DNA from: Kineosporiaceae bacterium
GTDB lineage: Bacteria > Actinomycetota > Actinomycetes > Actinomycetales > Kineosporiaceae
Direction of reading: 5' to 3'
DNA length: 64,000 nucleotides
NCBI GenBank assembly: GCA_016794595.1
Contig: JAEUJN010000107.1
Coordinates: 1-64,000, forward strand
This document shows positions 56,878-64,000 of this stretch, one piece after another. A program made the translations under genes and the position numbers. The notes beneath the pieces were generated by a model that saw nothing but the letters and a program-made list of their open reading frames with translations, made no database searches and was not told the origin of the DNA. The stretch's first letter is position 1; each line of letters begins with the position of its first letter.

Positions 56878-58031
56878 GCGGCCTGCGCGATCGCCAGCGC
56901 CGCCATCCACGGCAGGCAGATCGCCACCAGAGCCACCGCCGGCCACCACCACCCGCGCCGGTCGCGCAGCCACACCAACCCCTGCGCGATCACCAGGTAG
57001 GCCGGGAACCAGGTCAGCGCGTAGCGAGGGCTGGACTGCACGGTGGTCGAGCAGATCAGCACCACCAGGCTCGCGGCCAGGTAGGTTGCCTCCGGCCACC
57101 GCCGCCACCACACCAACACCCCGACCAGCACCATCGCGGCGATCACCGTCGCCACATCGGCGAGCCGGGCCACCAGCAGGTCCGGGGTGTCGGCGGCCAC
57201 GATCGCGTACCAGCCGGCCTTCAGCCCCTCCCACGGCGGTGCTGTTCGCCGGTTCCAGCCGATCACCTGGGCCTCCGACCAGGCCGTCCAGGACCCCGTC
57301 CGCGCGAACAGGTAGCCCATGAACCCGCCGGCCGCGAGCGCCGGGGCCAGCAGGGCCAGGGCCTCCACCCTCGGACGGCGCCACGCGCCGTCCGAGCGCA
57401 GCTGCAGCAGGTACATCACCGCGAGCCCCGCGGCCAGGAACACCCCGTTCATCCGCACCGTCGTGGCCAGCCCGGCCAGCGCACCGGCCCACCACCATCG
57501 CCGGTGGACCCCGGCCAGCCATGCCCCGAGCGCAAGGGCCAGGAACAGTGCCTCGGTGAACACCGAGGAGAGGAACACCCCGTACGGCGCGACGGCCAGC
57601 ACCACGACCGCCGCCACCCCGACCCGCCGGTCCCCGGTCACCCGGACGGCGAGCCGCCAGAGCAGCACGGCGGCCACCGCGGCCGCGACGTGGCTGATCA
57701 CCAGCGCGGCCAGGGTCGTCCGGCCACCCAGCAGTGGGGCCAGAGCGCGCACCGCCATCGGGTAGCCAGGGAAGAAGGCCTGGTCGCAGCACGGCAAACC
57801 CGGTGGCAGGTAACCTTTTTCGGCGATCCGCAGGTAGTGGTAGGAGTCCGCCCAGGAGAATCGCCCGGCCAACCAGGCCAGGGGATCGGCCCGCCGTTGA
57901 CGGACGTCGAACCCGACCAGGTACCCGGTCAGAGCGACCAGCAGCACCAGGCCTGCCCGGCTGATCAGCCATCCGGCCACGATGTGCCGCGCCCGCACCC
58001 GACCCAGGTTCACGGGCACAGTCTGGTGCAC
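56859..58031 (-). CDS. PIG-V-like mannosyltransferase family membrane protein
   Basis: The 390-aa product has about 10 spans. The conserved first loop reads FSWADSYHYLRIAEKGYLPP (about residues 58-77), then QAFFPGYPMAVRALAPLLGG, SSVFTEALFLALALGAWLAG and TTVRMNGVFLAAGLAV. These match the GT-C fold glycosyltransferases related to PIG-V that use polyprenyl-phosphate sugars. It converges on the EAL gene with a 19-nt tail overlap. Confidence 0.88.
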   Translation of the reverse strand: MHQTVPVNLGRVRARHIVAGWLISRAGLVLLVALTGYLVGFDVRQRRADPLAWLAGRFSWADSYHYLRIAEKGYLPPGLPCCDQAFFPGYPMAVRALAPLLGGRTTLAALVISHVAAAVAAVLLWRLAVRVTGDRRVGVAAVVVLAVAPYGVFLSSVFTEALFLALALGAWLAGVHRRWWWAGALAGLATTVRMNGVFLAAGLAVMYLLQLRSDGAWRRPRVEALALLAPALAAGGFMGYLFARTGSWTAWSEAQVIGWNRRTAPPWEGLKAGWYAIVAADTPDLLVARLADVATVIAAMVLVGVLVWWRRWPEATYLAASLVVLICSTTVQSSPRYALTWFPAYLVIAQGLVWLRDRRGWWWPAVALVAICLPWMAALAIAQAAHLWVA

Positions 58032-58089
58032 CGGGGGCGTAGGCTCACTCGGTGATCAGTCGAGCTCGGGGATCCGGAGTCCGCGGGTG

Positions 58090-58350
58090 TCAGTCGTCGA
58101 AGGGATCGGAGTTGCCCGAGCTGCGCCCGTCCTCCTCCTGGATCGCGGCGTCCGGTGACCCCTCCGGCACGTAGCGCCACGCCGTCCCGGCAGGGGGGCG
58201 CCGCTGGCGCGCCAGGACGTACACCGCCTGCCGCCCCCCGCCCAGGTCGAGGGTCAGCGTGCCGAGCGGGGCCCAGTGCGGTTCGTCGATCTCGATCAAC
58301 GTGCCGTCGGCCGGCCCCCCGTCCAGGTACCCGAGCACACGTTTGCTCAT
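58090..58350 (-). CDS. Conserved-looking small protein, unknown
   Basis: The ATG at 58350 gives 86 aa (GYLDGGPADGTLIEIDEPHW, LTLDLGGGRQAVYVLARQ, WRYVPEGSPDA). The composition suits a small soluble beta protein; GGPADG motifs occur in small actinobacterial proteins of unknown role. The frame is open upstream but without support. Confidence 0.6.
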   Translation of the reverse strand: MSKRVLGYLDGGPADGTLIEIDEPHWAPLGTLTLDLGGGRQAVYVLARQRRPPAGTAWRYVPEGSPDAAIQEEDGRSSGNSDPFDD

Positions 58351-58455
58351 GTGCTGATGGTGACCTCGGCCGGGGCCGCTGACCAGAGCCGAACCCCTAC
58401 CGTCGATCACGGTGTTCGAACGGGCACCGTGCGTAGCCGCCCGGGGTTCCACGCG

Positions 58456-58495
58456 GTGATCATGCACTTACGACTATTCGAAAGTGCATGATCAC
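58456..58495. terminator. 40-bp inverted repeat downstream of cysK, terminator or dispersed REP-like element
   Basis: GTGATCATGCACTT and AAGTGCATGATCAC are exact reverse complements with a 12-nt loop, 60 bp after the cysK stop. No T-run follows on either strand. The AT-rich sequence in a GC-rich genome and perfect arms suggest either a transcript-end structure or a member of a repeated family. Confidence 0.55.
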
Positions 58496-58555
58496 GGGGG
58501 CGGCACGCGGGGCGAGCGGCACGCGGGTCGGCCGGTGGGGGCACCGGCGGAGAAG

Positions 58556-59485
58556 TCAGTCCATCAGGTCCGAGTACAGGATGGTCGACAGGTAGCGCTC
58601 CCCGTAGCTGGGGATGATCACCACGATCAGCTTGCCGGCGAACTCGGGCCGCTGAGCCACCTGGGCAGCTGCCCACAGTGCGGCCCCGGAGGAGATCCCG
58701 ACCAGCAGCCCCTCCTCCTTGGCGGCGCGACGGGCGTAGGCCACGGCCTCCTCGGTCGGAGCGTCCAGCACCTCGTCGTAGACGGCCCGGTCGAGGATCT
58801 CGGGCACGAAGTTGGCGCCGATGCCCTGGATCGGGTGCCCGGCGGGCTGGCCGCCGGTGAGGATCGGGGACGCCGCCGGCTCGACCGCGAAGACCTTGAT
58901 GTCCGCGTTGCGCTTCTTCAACTCCTGCCCGACGCCGGTGATGGTGCCCCCGGTGCCGATGCCCGAGACCAGCGCCGCGACCTGGCCGTCGGTGTCGGCC
59001 CAGATCTCCTCGAAGGTGGTCCGGCGGTGCACCTCGGGGTTGGCGGCGTTGGCGAACTGGCGCACCAGCACGGCCCCGGACTCGGCGCCGATCGCCTCGG
59101 CCCGGGCCACGGCCCCCTTCATGCCCTCGGCCGCGGGGGTCAGCACGAGCTCGGCGCCGTAGGCCCGCAGCAGGGCCCGGCGCTCCTTGCTCATCGACTC
59201 CGGCATGGTGAGCACGACCTTGTAGCCCTTGGCCGCCCCCACCATCGCCAGCGCAATGCCGGTGTTCCCCGAGGTGGCCTCGACGATCGTGCCGCCCGGT
59301 GCCAGCTCCCCGGAGGCCTCGGCGGCCTCGATCATCGAGACCCCGATCCGGTCCTTGACGCTGCTGGCCGGGTTGTAGAACTCCAGCTTCGCCGCGACGG
59401 TCGCGGCAGCGCCGTCCATGATGCGGTTCAACCGGACCAGCGGCGTCCGCCCGACGAGCCTGGTCACGTCCTCGAAGATCTGCAT
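58556..59485 (-). CDS. cysK: Cysteine synthase (O-acetylserine sulfhydrylase A)
   Basis: The 309-aa product is a full-length PLP enzyme. The PLP Lys is K44 in [14 protein letters not shown], followed by the substrate loop [15 protein letters not shown] near residue 70 and phosphate-binding [15 protein letters not shown] near 178. [10 protein letters not shown], with the ring-nitrogen Ser, lies near 265. It makes cysteine from O-acetylserine and sulfide. The ATG follows GAGGAG. It appears monocistronic. Confidence 0.96.
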   Translation of the reverse strand: MQIFEDVTRLVGRTPLVRLNRIMDGAAATVAAKLEFYNPASSVKDRIGVSMIEAAEASGELAPGGTIVEATSGNTGIALAMVGAAKGYKVVLTMPESMSKERRALLRAYGAELVLTPAAEGMKGAVARAEAIGAESGAVLVRQFANAANPEVHRRTTFEEIWADTDGQVAALVSGIGTGGTITGVGQELKKRNADIKVFAVEPAASPILTGGQPAGHPIQGIGANFVPEILDRAVYDEVLDAPTEEAVAYARRAAKEEGLLVGISSGAALWAAAQVAQRPEFAGKLIVVIIPSYGERYLSTILYSDLMD

Positions 59486-59712
59486 GGGAACTCCTCGCCG
59501 CCTCGTCTGTGCCGCGCGGGGGGGGCCGCGCCGGATCGGGTCAGGAGCGACACCGCCGGGGCCGCCGGCGCCGCATGTGCAGGCGAGAACCTACCGCGTG
59601 GCGGGCTTTGTTCCCCTCACAGCGGGTCACAGCGGGTCACGTCGCCCCGGTCACGTCGCCCGGGTCATGACGCCCCGGGTCCACGACGCCCAGCTCGGCG
59701 AGCGGGGCGACC
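59486..59712. repeat. Intergenic region with short imperfect tandem repeats
   Basis: Around 59618-59690 there are two copies of AGCGGGTCAC followed by several GTCACGTCGCCC/GTCATGACGCCC-like units. No gene is seen. The cysK promoter should lie in the part nearer 59486-59600. Confidence 0.5.
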
Positions 59713-60639
59713 TCAGGCCGAGCAGGTGGTCGGGTCGATGACGACCCCGAGGCTGTCCGGCTCGTCGCTCAACCCCTTGGCCACCCCCTGGGGGGCGGTC
59801 CACTGTGCAGCGCCGTCCGCAGGGTCCAGGTGCTGGTAGAGCTTGACCTGCCCATCAGGACCGCCGGTGGTGTACAGCACGCCCCCGCCGGCCGACCCGA
59901 TGGCGTACATGCTCCACCCGCTGCCGACCAGGCGCGTGCGCCAGATCGTCGGCCCGTCGCCCGGCAGGGTGTGCCGGTACCAGTGCAGCGATCCGGCCCG
60001 CTGCAGGTAGAGCGAACCGTCCCCGACCGGAACGATCACATCGGTGCTCTTCCAGCCGAGGCCGATCTGCTCACCCTGACGGTCCTCCCAGGTGGCCGAC
60101 CCGGTGTGCCAGCCCGTGTGCTCGAACTCGACCAGCCGTCCGTTCGGGCGCACCACGTAGAACCTGCCCTCGACGCCCAGGCCGATGTTGACGATGCCCT
60201 TGATCGGTGTGAACCCGGTACCCACCACCCGACCACTCGCCGGGTCCCACGAACGATCACCGGCGTCCCAGCGGTACCAGCGCAGCTGCCCGCCCCAGGT
60301 GAGCCCGTAGAGCACCCCGTCACCACCGGCTCCCATCCAGGCGAAGTCGGACGTCGTCCAGCTGCTGCCGACGCGCGCGCCACGGGTGAGGTTGCCGGTA
60401 CCGCCGAGCACGTTCGGATCGCTCACCTCGTACAGATCCCCGGACGGCAATGCGAGGAACCCGGTGGCTGCCCGGCAACTGACCGAGGGGGCTGCGAGCG
60501 GCCGGACGGCGGGTGCCGCCTGCACCGCAGGCACCCGCTGGGCGGCCTGGGCCGTCGCCGGAGCCCCGAGGGGTCCGACGAGGGCGCCGGCCAGGGCGAG
60601 CGACAACAGGGGGGTACGCGCCAGGCGGCGGTGGAACAC
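59713..60639 (-). CDS. Secreted tachylectin-like beta-propeller protein
   Basis: The GTG at 60639 has GGAGG 4 nt upstream. The 308-aa product has a signal peptide (LLSLALAGALVGPLGAPATA, cleaved near AQA). Repeating blades follow: GDGVLYGLTWGGQLRWYRWD, EGRFYVVRPNGRLVEFEH, GDGSLYLQRAGSLHWYRHTL, GGVLYTTGGPDGQVKLYQHL. The W-Y-R-H pattern is that of tachylectin-2-type propellers that bind N-acetyl sugars. Two Cys (near residues 55 and 306) could form a closing disulfide. It pairs with the adjacent paralogue. Confidence 0.85.
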   Translation of the reverse strand: MFHRRLARTPLLSLALAGALVGPLGAPATAQAAQRVPAVQAAPAVRPLAAPSVSCRAATGFLALPSGDLYEVSDPNVLGGTGNLTRGARVGSSWTTSDFAWMGAGGDGVLYGLTWGGQLRWYRWDAGDRSWDPASGRVVGTGFTPIKGIVNIGLGVEGRFYVVRPNGRLVEFEHTGWHTGSATWEDRQGEQIGLGWKSTDVIVPVGDGSLYLQRAGSLHWYRHTLPGDGPTIWRTRLVGSGWSMYAIGSAGGGVLYTTGGPDGQVKLYQHLDPADGAAQWTAPQGVAKGLSDEPDSLGVVIDPTTCSA

Positions 60640-60694
60640 GGGTCCTCCGAACGGGTTACGGGTGCGTGGTGAGGGATCTCGGGTGGCGGCGGCC

Positions 60695-61786
60695 TCAGGT
60701 GGCCGTGCAGGCCAGCGGGTCGACGGTGATGCCGTAAGAGTCGGGCCGGGCGGTCATCTTCACCACGCCGGTACTGGCCGCCCACACCTTGGTGCCCCCG
60801 ACGGGGTCTGCGTGCCGGTAGACCCGCACGGTGCCGCTGCCGCCCTCGGTGGCGTAGAGCACGCCGCCACCGGCGGGCAGCACGTCGTAGAACTTCCAGC
60901 CGGAGCCGATGGTCTGTCGCGCCCGCCAGGTGACCGCGCCCAGGGCCGGATCGGTGTGCCGGTACCAGTACAGCGCCCCCTGGTACTGGCGGTAGAGCGT
61001 GCCGTCGCCGTTGGGGATCAGGATCTCGCTCGCGGTCCAGCCGGTGCCGATCTTCCAGCCGGAGGAGTTCGCCCAGGTCGCAGCGCCGGTGAGGCGCCCC
61101 GTGTGCCGGTAGATCACGAGTTCACCGGTGGAGCGCACGATGTAGAAGCGGCCGTCACCGCCCAGGGAGATGTTGACCACCTTGGTCTTCGGGGTGAACC
61201 CACGACCGATCACCGTGCCCGACCCGGGACGCCAGGAGCTGGTGCCCGGGTTGTAGCGGTACCACTTGATCTCCCCGGCCCAGGTCAGGCCGTACACCAC
61301 GCCGTCGCCCCCGGAGCCGATCCAGGCGAAGGTGGTGCCGGTCCAGCCGCTGCCGACCTGACCCAGCTCGGTCATGGTGTTCGCCGCCCCCAGGGGAGCG
61401 CTGTCGGACAACCGGAACAGCGGCCCGCTGGTGAGTCGGCTGAACCCCTCGGCGGCCCGGCAGGTGACCGTGGGCAGCGCCGCGGCGCGCACCCCGGCGG
61501 ACGCCGTCCGCACCCCGCCGGCGCTCGCCCACACCCCGGACGTCGCGACGGTTCCGGCGCCGAGGTGCCCGGCTGAGGAGCCCGTGGAGCCGCCGGCCGC
61601 CTCGGCCGCCGGCATCGCGGTCGCCGCCAGGGCCAGCGTGGTCAGGGCCAGCGTGGTCCGCGCCAGCGTGGTCCGCGCCAGCATGGTCCGCGCCAGCATG
61701 GTCCGAGCCAGCATGGTCCGAGCCGGCAGCCCGGATCCCCACGCCCTGCGTGCTGCCCGGCGTGGCCGGATCGCCCGATGCATCAT
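60695..61786 (-). CDS. Secreted tachylectin-like beta-propeller protein with a repeat-expanded signal peptide
   Basis: The ATG at 61786 follows AGGAG. In the 363-aa product the leader contains iterated RTMLA/RTTLA units before the hydrophobic core (LTTLALAATAMPAAEA). The mature part has a Thr/Ser/Gly-rich spacer, then five blades (GDGVVYGLTWAGEIKWYRYN, GDGRFYIVRSTGELVIYRHT, GDGTLYRQYQGALYWYRHTD, GGVLYATEGGSGTVRVYRHA). It is closely related to the downstream protein, 55 nt away; the pair probably arose by duplication and may form one operon. Confidence 0.86.
   Translation of the reverse strand: MMHRAIRPRRAARRAWGSGLPARTMLARTMLARTMLARTTLARTTLALTTLALAATAMPAAEAAGGSTGSSAGHLGAGTVATSGVWASAGGVRTASAGVRAAALPTVTCRAAEGFSRLTSGPLFRLSDSAPLGAANTMTELGQVGSGWTGTTFAWIGSGGDGVVYGLTWAGEIKWYRYNPGTSSWRPGSGTVIGRGFTPKTKVVNISLGGDGRFYIVRSTGELVIYRHTGRLTGAATWANSSGWKIGTGWTASEILIPNGDGTLYRQYQGALYWYRHTDPALGAVTWRARQTIGSGWKFYDVLPAGGGVLYATEGGSGTVRVYRHADPVGGTKVWAASTGVVKMTARPDSYGITVDPLACTAT
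61631..61720 (-). repeat. Six tandem 15-bp units inside the signal-peptide coding region
   Basis: Six head-to-tail copies of a CGCCAGCRTGGTCCG-like unit, in frame (15 = 5 codons), encode RTMLA, RTTLA or LTTLA. Copies 3-6 differ by one or two bases, which implies recent expansion. Confidence 0.9.
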
Positions 61787-61881
61787 GGCGCTGAGCTCCT
61801 CGCGTGTGACTCACAGTGGTGGATCAAATGCAGAGAGTACACAGCGACGTGCATCGCTCCACGGCAGCGCGCCGAGTGCGG

Positions 61882-62829
61882 TCAGCCGGGCCCGATGCGC
61901 GGTTCGCCCACCTCAGCCCACCACTGCCGGATCTGCTCCGCCGTCCACTGCGGGACCTCGAGCATCGGCAGGTGCCCGACATCCCGGGCGACCACGAAGG
62001 CCCACTGCGGGTTCGCAGCCGCGAGCGCAGCAGCCGCCCCGAGCGGCACCAGCCGATCACGATCGCCGTGGATCACCATCACCGGCACCCGGACGCCGGC
62101 CACCAGGGCGTGCATCTTCTGCCGGCGCCCGATCACCCGCAGCACCGAGCGCGCGGCCACCTCGAACTCACGCTCGATGCCGCGCAGCCCCACCCGTTCC
62201 CGGGCCATCCGCACGTGCGCCTGCGCGACCGACGGCTCGATCCGCCCGGCATCGGCGCAGCACAGGCCGAGCATGTCCCGCACGGTCTGCTCCGGCGTCC
62301 GCACCCGCCGCCGGCCGGCCACCACCGCCCGGCCCAGCCCGGGCACGAAGTAGGCGGCGAACAGCGCCGAGGCCAGTGGGTCCGGACGGTGCCGGACCCG
62401 CGGGAAGGCGGCCGGGTCGATCAGCACCGCGCCGGCAACCAGGTCGGGACGCTCGGCCGCCGCCAGCAGACTGATCAGCCCACCCATGGAGTTGCCCACC
62501 CAGATCGCCGGGCGATCCGAGAACCGGGCCACGAAGCGGGCCACGAGCTCCTCGTTCGACCGGAGGTCAGTGCCCCGGCCCCCCGCCCGGGTCCGCCCGA
62601 AGCCGGCCAGGTCCGGTGCCACCACCCGGTACCGGTCGGCCAGCAAGGGCCCGAGCGCGACCCAGTTCGCCGCCGACCCGCCCAGACCGTGCACGCACAC
62701 CACCAGTGGTGCGTCGTCCGAGGCCGGCCCGCCGAAGTCGAGGTAGTGCACCGGCCCGTCGAGATCGACCCAACCGGAGGTCGCCACCGCCGGCTCGACC
62801 AGGGGCAGGGTGGCGTCCACGATGTCCAT
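61882..62829 (-). CDS. Alpha/beta-hydrolase fold protein
   Basis: The 315-aa product has the oxyanion HGLGGSAANW (about residues 47-56), strand DRYRVVAPDLAGFGRT, nucleophile elbow WVGNSMGGLIS (Ser114), an acidic residue in VPVMVIHGDRDRLVPLG (about 255), and His in VARDVGHLPMLEVPQ (about 290). All members of a Ser-Asp-His triad are present. Esterase, lipase or C-C hydrolase activity is possible; the substrate is unknown. Confidence 0.9.
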   Translation of the reverse strand: MDIVDATLPLVEPAVATSGWVDLDGPVHYLDFGGPASDDAPLVVCVHGLGGSAANWVALGPLLADRYRVVAPDLAGFGRTRAGGRGTDLRSNEELVARFVARFSDRPAIWVGNSMGGLISLLAAAERPDLVAGAVLIDPAAFPRVRHRPDPLASALFAAYFVPGLGRAVVAGRRRVRTPEQTVRDMLGLCCADAGRIEPSVAQAHVRMARERVGLRGIEREFEVAARSVLRVIGRRQKMHALVAGVRVPVMVIHGDRDRLVPLGAAAALAAANPQWAFVVARDVGHLPMLEVPQWTAEQIRQWWAEVGEPRIGPG

Positions 62830-62945
62830 CCCGGCCAGGCTCGGTCCCGAGTCCTGCGGGTGTCAACCCACCCGGACGTGCCCGGCCGAACCGGCGGGGC
62901 TGGCACAATCCAGGCGGGCCGACGGCTCGAGGGGAGGGCGCGGAC

Positions 62946-64000
62946 ATGACCGAGATCGGCGCCCGGCTGCCCGTTCACGCCGAGGACCTGCCCGCCGATC
63001 GGCCGGCTCGTGCCCGGGCCGGCGCGTCGGCCGCCGAGGTCGAGAACCCCTGGCGGATCCTGCTGCGCCTGCAGGATCGCCACCGCTACCTGCGGGTACT
63101 CGAACCGCGCCCGCCGCTGATGCTCGACCTGGACGCGCCGATGCCGCGCGCCGAGCACCACGTGCTGCGCTCCCCGGCCGCGATGACCCGCACGGCGACC
63201 AACTTCCCTGCAGCGCAGGACGTCCGGGACTACCTCGCGCACTCGGCCGATGTCACCGTTCGTGGGGGCATCGCCTCGGCGGTCACCCACCCGCTGGCGC
63301 TGTGCGCCCTCGCCGAGCACTACGTGCTGCGCCGGATCGGCGGATCCTCGGCCGGAGCCGCTGTGGCCGCAGCTGCCGCAGCTGCCGAGCTGGGCCGCAC
63401 CACCCCACCGGACGACGGGCCGACGGGCCCGCGCGCCGTCCAGCCGTCTCACTCCGTCCAGCCCGGTTTCGCCGGGCTGGCCGAACTCGTCGGCTGGCTC
63501 GCCGGGCAGGACGTCGCCGGCGCCGCCCTCGCCGACGGCGCCCAGGACGAGGACTGGCCGGAGCAGTGGCGGCTCGCCCGCATGCTGCAACCCGCCCCCG
63601 GCACCCGCGCGGCCTTCCGGGTGCTGATCGCCCTGCTGCGCCGGCCCGCGAGCGAACGGCTGCGGGACCGGGTGCTGCCCCCAGCCGCCGCGCTGGTCGC
63701 CACCCTCGGTCGCGCGGCCCGTGCGGTGGTGACGTTGGTCTGGGTCGGTGCCGTGCTCGGCTGGGTGGGCACCACGGCGGCCATGGTCCGCGCCGGCACC
63801 CTGCCCGGGGCGCTGACCGCGCTGATCTCGATCAGCCTCGCGGGTACGGTCGTCCTGGCCGCCCTGGCCGCCACGGCCATCGCGGTCGCCGTCTCGGTCC
63901 GCTCCCTGCTCGCCCACCACCCCGAGGTCGAGCACTTCGGCCTGGTCCCCGGCGTCCGGCTGCCGGACATGGACGCCGGCGGCGGCCACGGGCTCGCCGA
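62946..64000 (+). CDS. Patatin-like phospholipase-domain protein (partial, C-terminus off the right edge)
   Basis: The ATG at 62946 is preceded by GGGAGGG and the frame is open to the edge, 351 codons. VTVRGGIASAVTHPLAL (about 103-119) followed by RRIGGSSAGAAVAA (GxSxG at 133-137) is patatin-like, giving nucleophile Ser135. Two probable membrane spans lie near residues 260-320 (TLVWVGAVLGWVGTTAAMVR, GTVVLAALAATAIAVAVSV). The catalytic Asp (DG[A/G]) is not within the visible part. A membrane-bound lipid acyl hydrolase is inferred. Confidence 0.75.
   Translation, partial: MTEIGARLPVHAEDLPADRPARARAGASAAEVENPWRILLRLQDRHRYLRVLEPRPPLMLDLDAPMPRAEHHVLRSPAAMTRTATNFPAAQDVRDYLAHSADVTVRGGIASAVTHPLALCALAEHYVLRRIGGSSAGAAVAAAAAAAELGRTTPPDDGPTGPRAVQPSHSVQPGFAGLAELVGWLAGQDVAGAALADGAQDEDWPEQWRLARMLQPAPGTRAAFRVLIALLRRPASERLRDRVLPPAAALVATLGRAARAVVTLVWVGAVLGWVGTTAAMVRAGTLPGALTALISISLAGTVVLAALAATAIAVAVSVRSLLAHHPEVEHFGLVPGVRLPDMDAGGGHGLA

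Noticed and set aside
59600-59700. CRISPR-like array
   Set aside because: The repeats are short, imperfect and adjacent without spacers; no cas genes are present.

Overview
The window is very GC-rich bacterial DNA with many GTG starts, 4-nt start/stop overlaps and densely packed genes. Together with a F420/deazaflavin-type nitroreductase, a PIG-V-like mannosyltransferase and the pentapeptide-DinB family, this points to a high-GC actinomycete; I cannot place it more finely. No capsid, portal or terminase gene is seen, so the phage-tail genes belong to a contractile injection system (CIS, eCIS-like), not to a prophage.

Layout. (1) 1-14671, minus strand: CIS block A. Transcription runs leftwards from a CIS_tube-domain protein through a LysM/gpX-like protein, gpD-like hub, gpV spike, PAAR-like tip, gp25, two baseplate-J-type wedge proteins, a tail-I protein and a DUF6519/PASTA surface protein, to a DUF4157 metallopeptidase-domain protein cut by the left edge. 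(2) 14859-17147, plus: a large probable effector ending in an AHH nuclease domain, divergent from block A. (3) 17254-34773, plus: CIS block B, with AAA+ ATPase, DUF4255 terminator, sheath, tube, tail-assembly protein, DUF6760, DUF4157, LysM-CIS_tube, fused hub-spike, PAAR, gp25, J, tail-I, two paralogous fibres (one with an S74 chaperone) and a small coiled-coil protein. (4) 34796-37141, plus: a second probable effector ending in a DNA/RNA non-specific endonuclease domain.

In the sequence shown there is one sheath, one tube, one ATPase and one terminator, but two complete hub/spike/wedge sets and two nuclease effectors. The most striking detail is at 22198-22204. The slippery heptamer G-GGG-GGA abuts the stop of the tail-assembly gene in exactly the phase needed for a -1 shift into the DUF6760 frame. 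That frame has no ATG, GTG or TTG start, so this may be a lambda G/GT-like programmed frameshift in a CIS.

(5) 37159-51531: mainly chromosomal genes. They include a TetR/nitroreductase divergon with strong palindromes, a heparinase II/III-like lyase, a winged-helix regulator, a baeRF-type protein, a nucleotidyltransferase, citrate synthase, a decayed methyltransferase, an NSS amino-acid transporter with its small MetS-type subunit, a pentapeptide/DinB protein, two related multi-pass membrane proteins and a DHFR-family reductase. (6) 51679-53856: a small tRNA-Ser-associated insertion bounded by a perfect 64-bp repeat and carrying one DUF4143 ATPase but no visible integrase. (7) 53796-64000: tRNA-Ser(UGA), a small membrane protein, a GGDEF/EAL membrane protein, a mannosyltransferase, cysteine synthase, two secreted tachylectin-like propeller proteins (one with a 15-bp tandem repeat in its signal peptide), an alpha/beta hydrolase and a patatin-like protein cut by the right edge.
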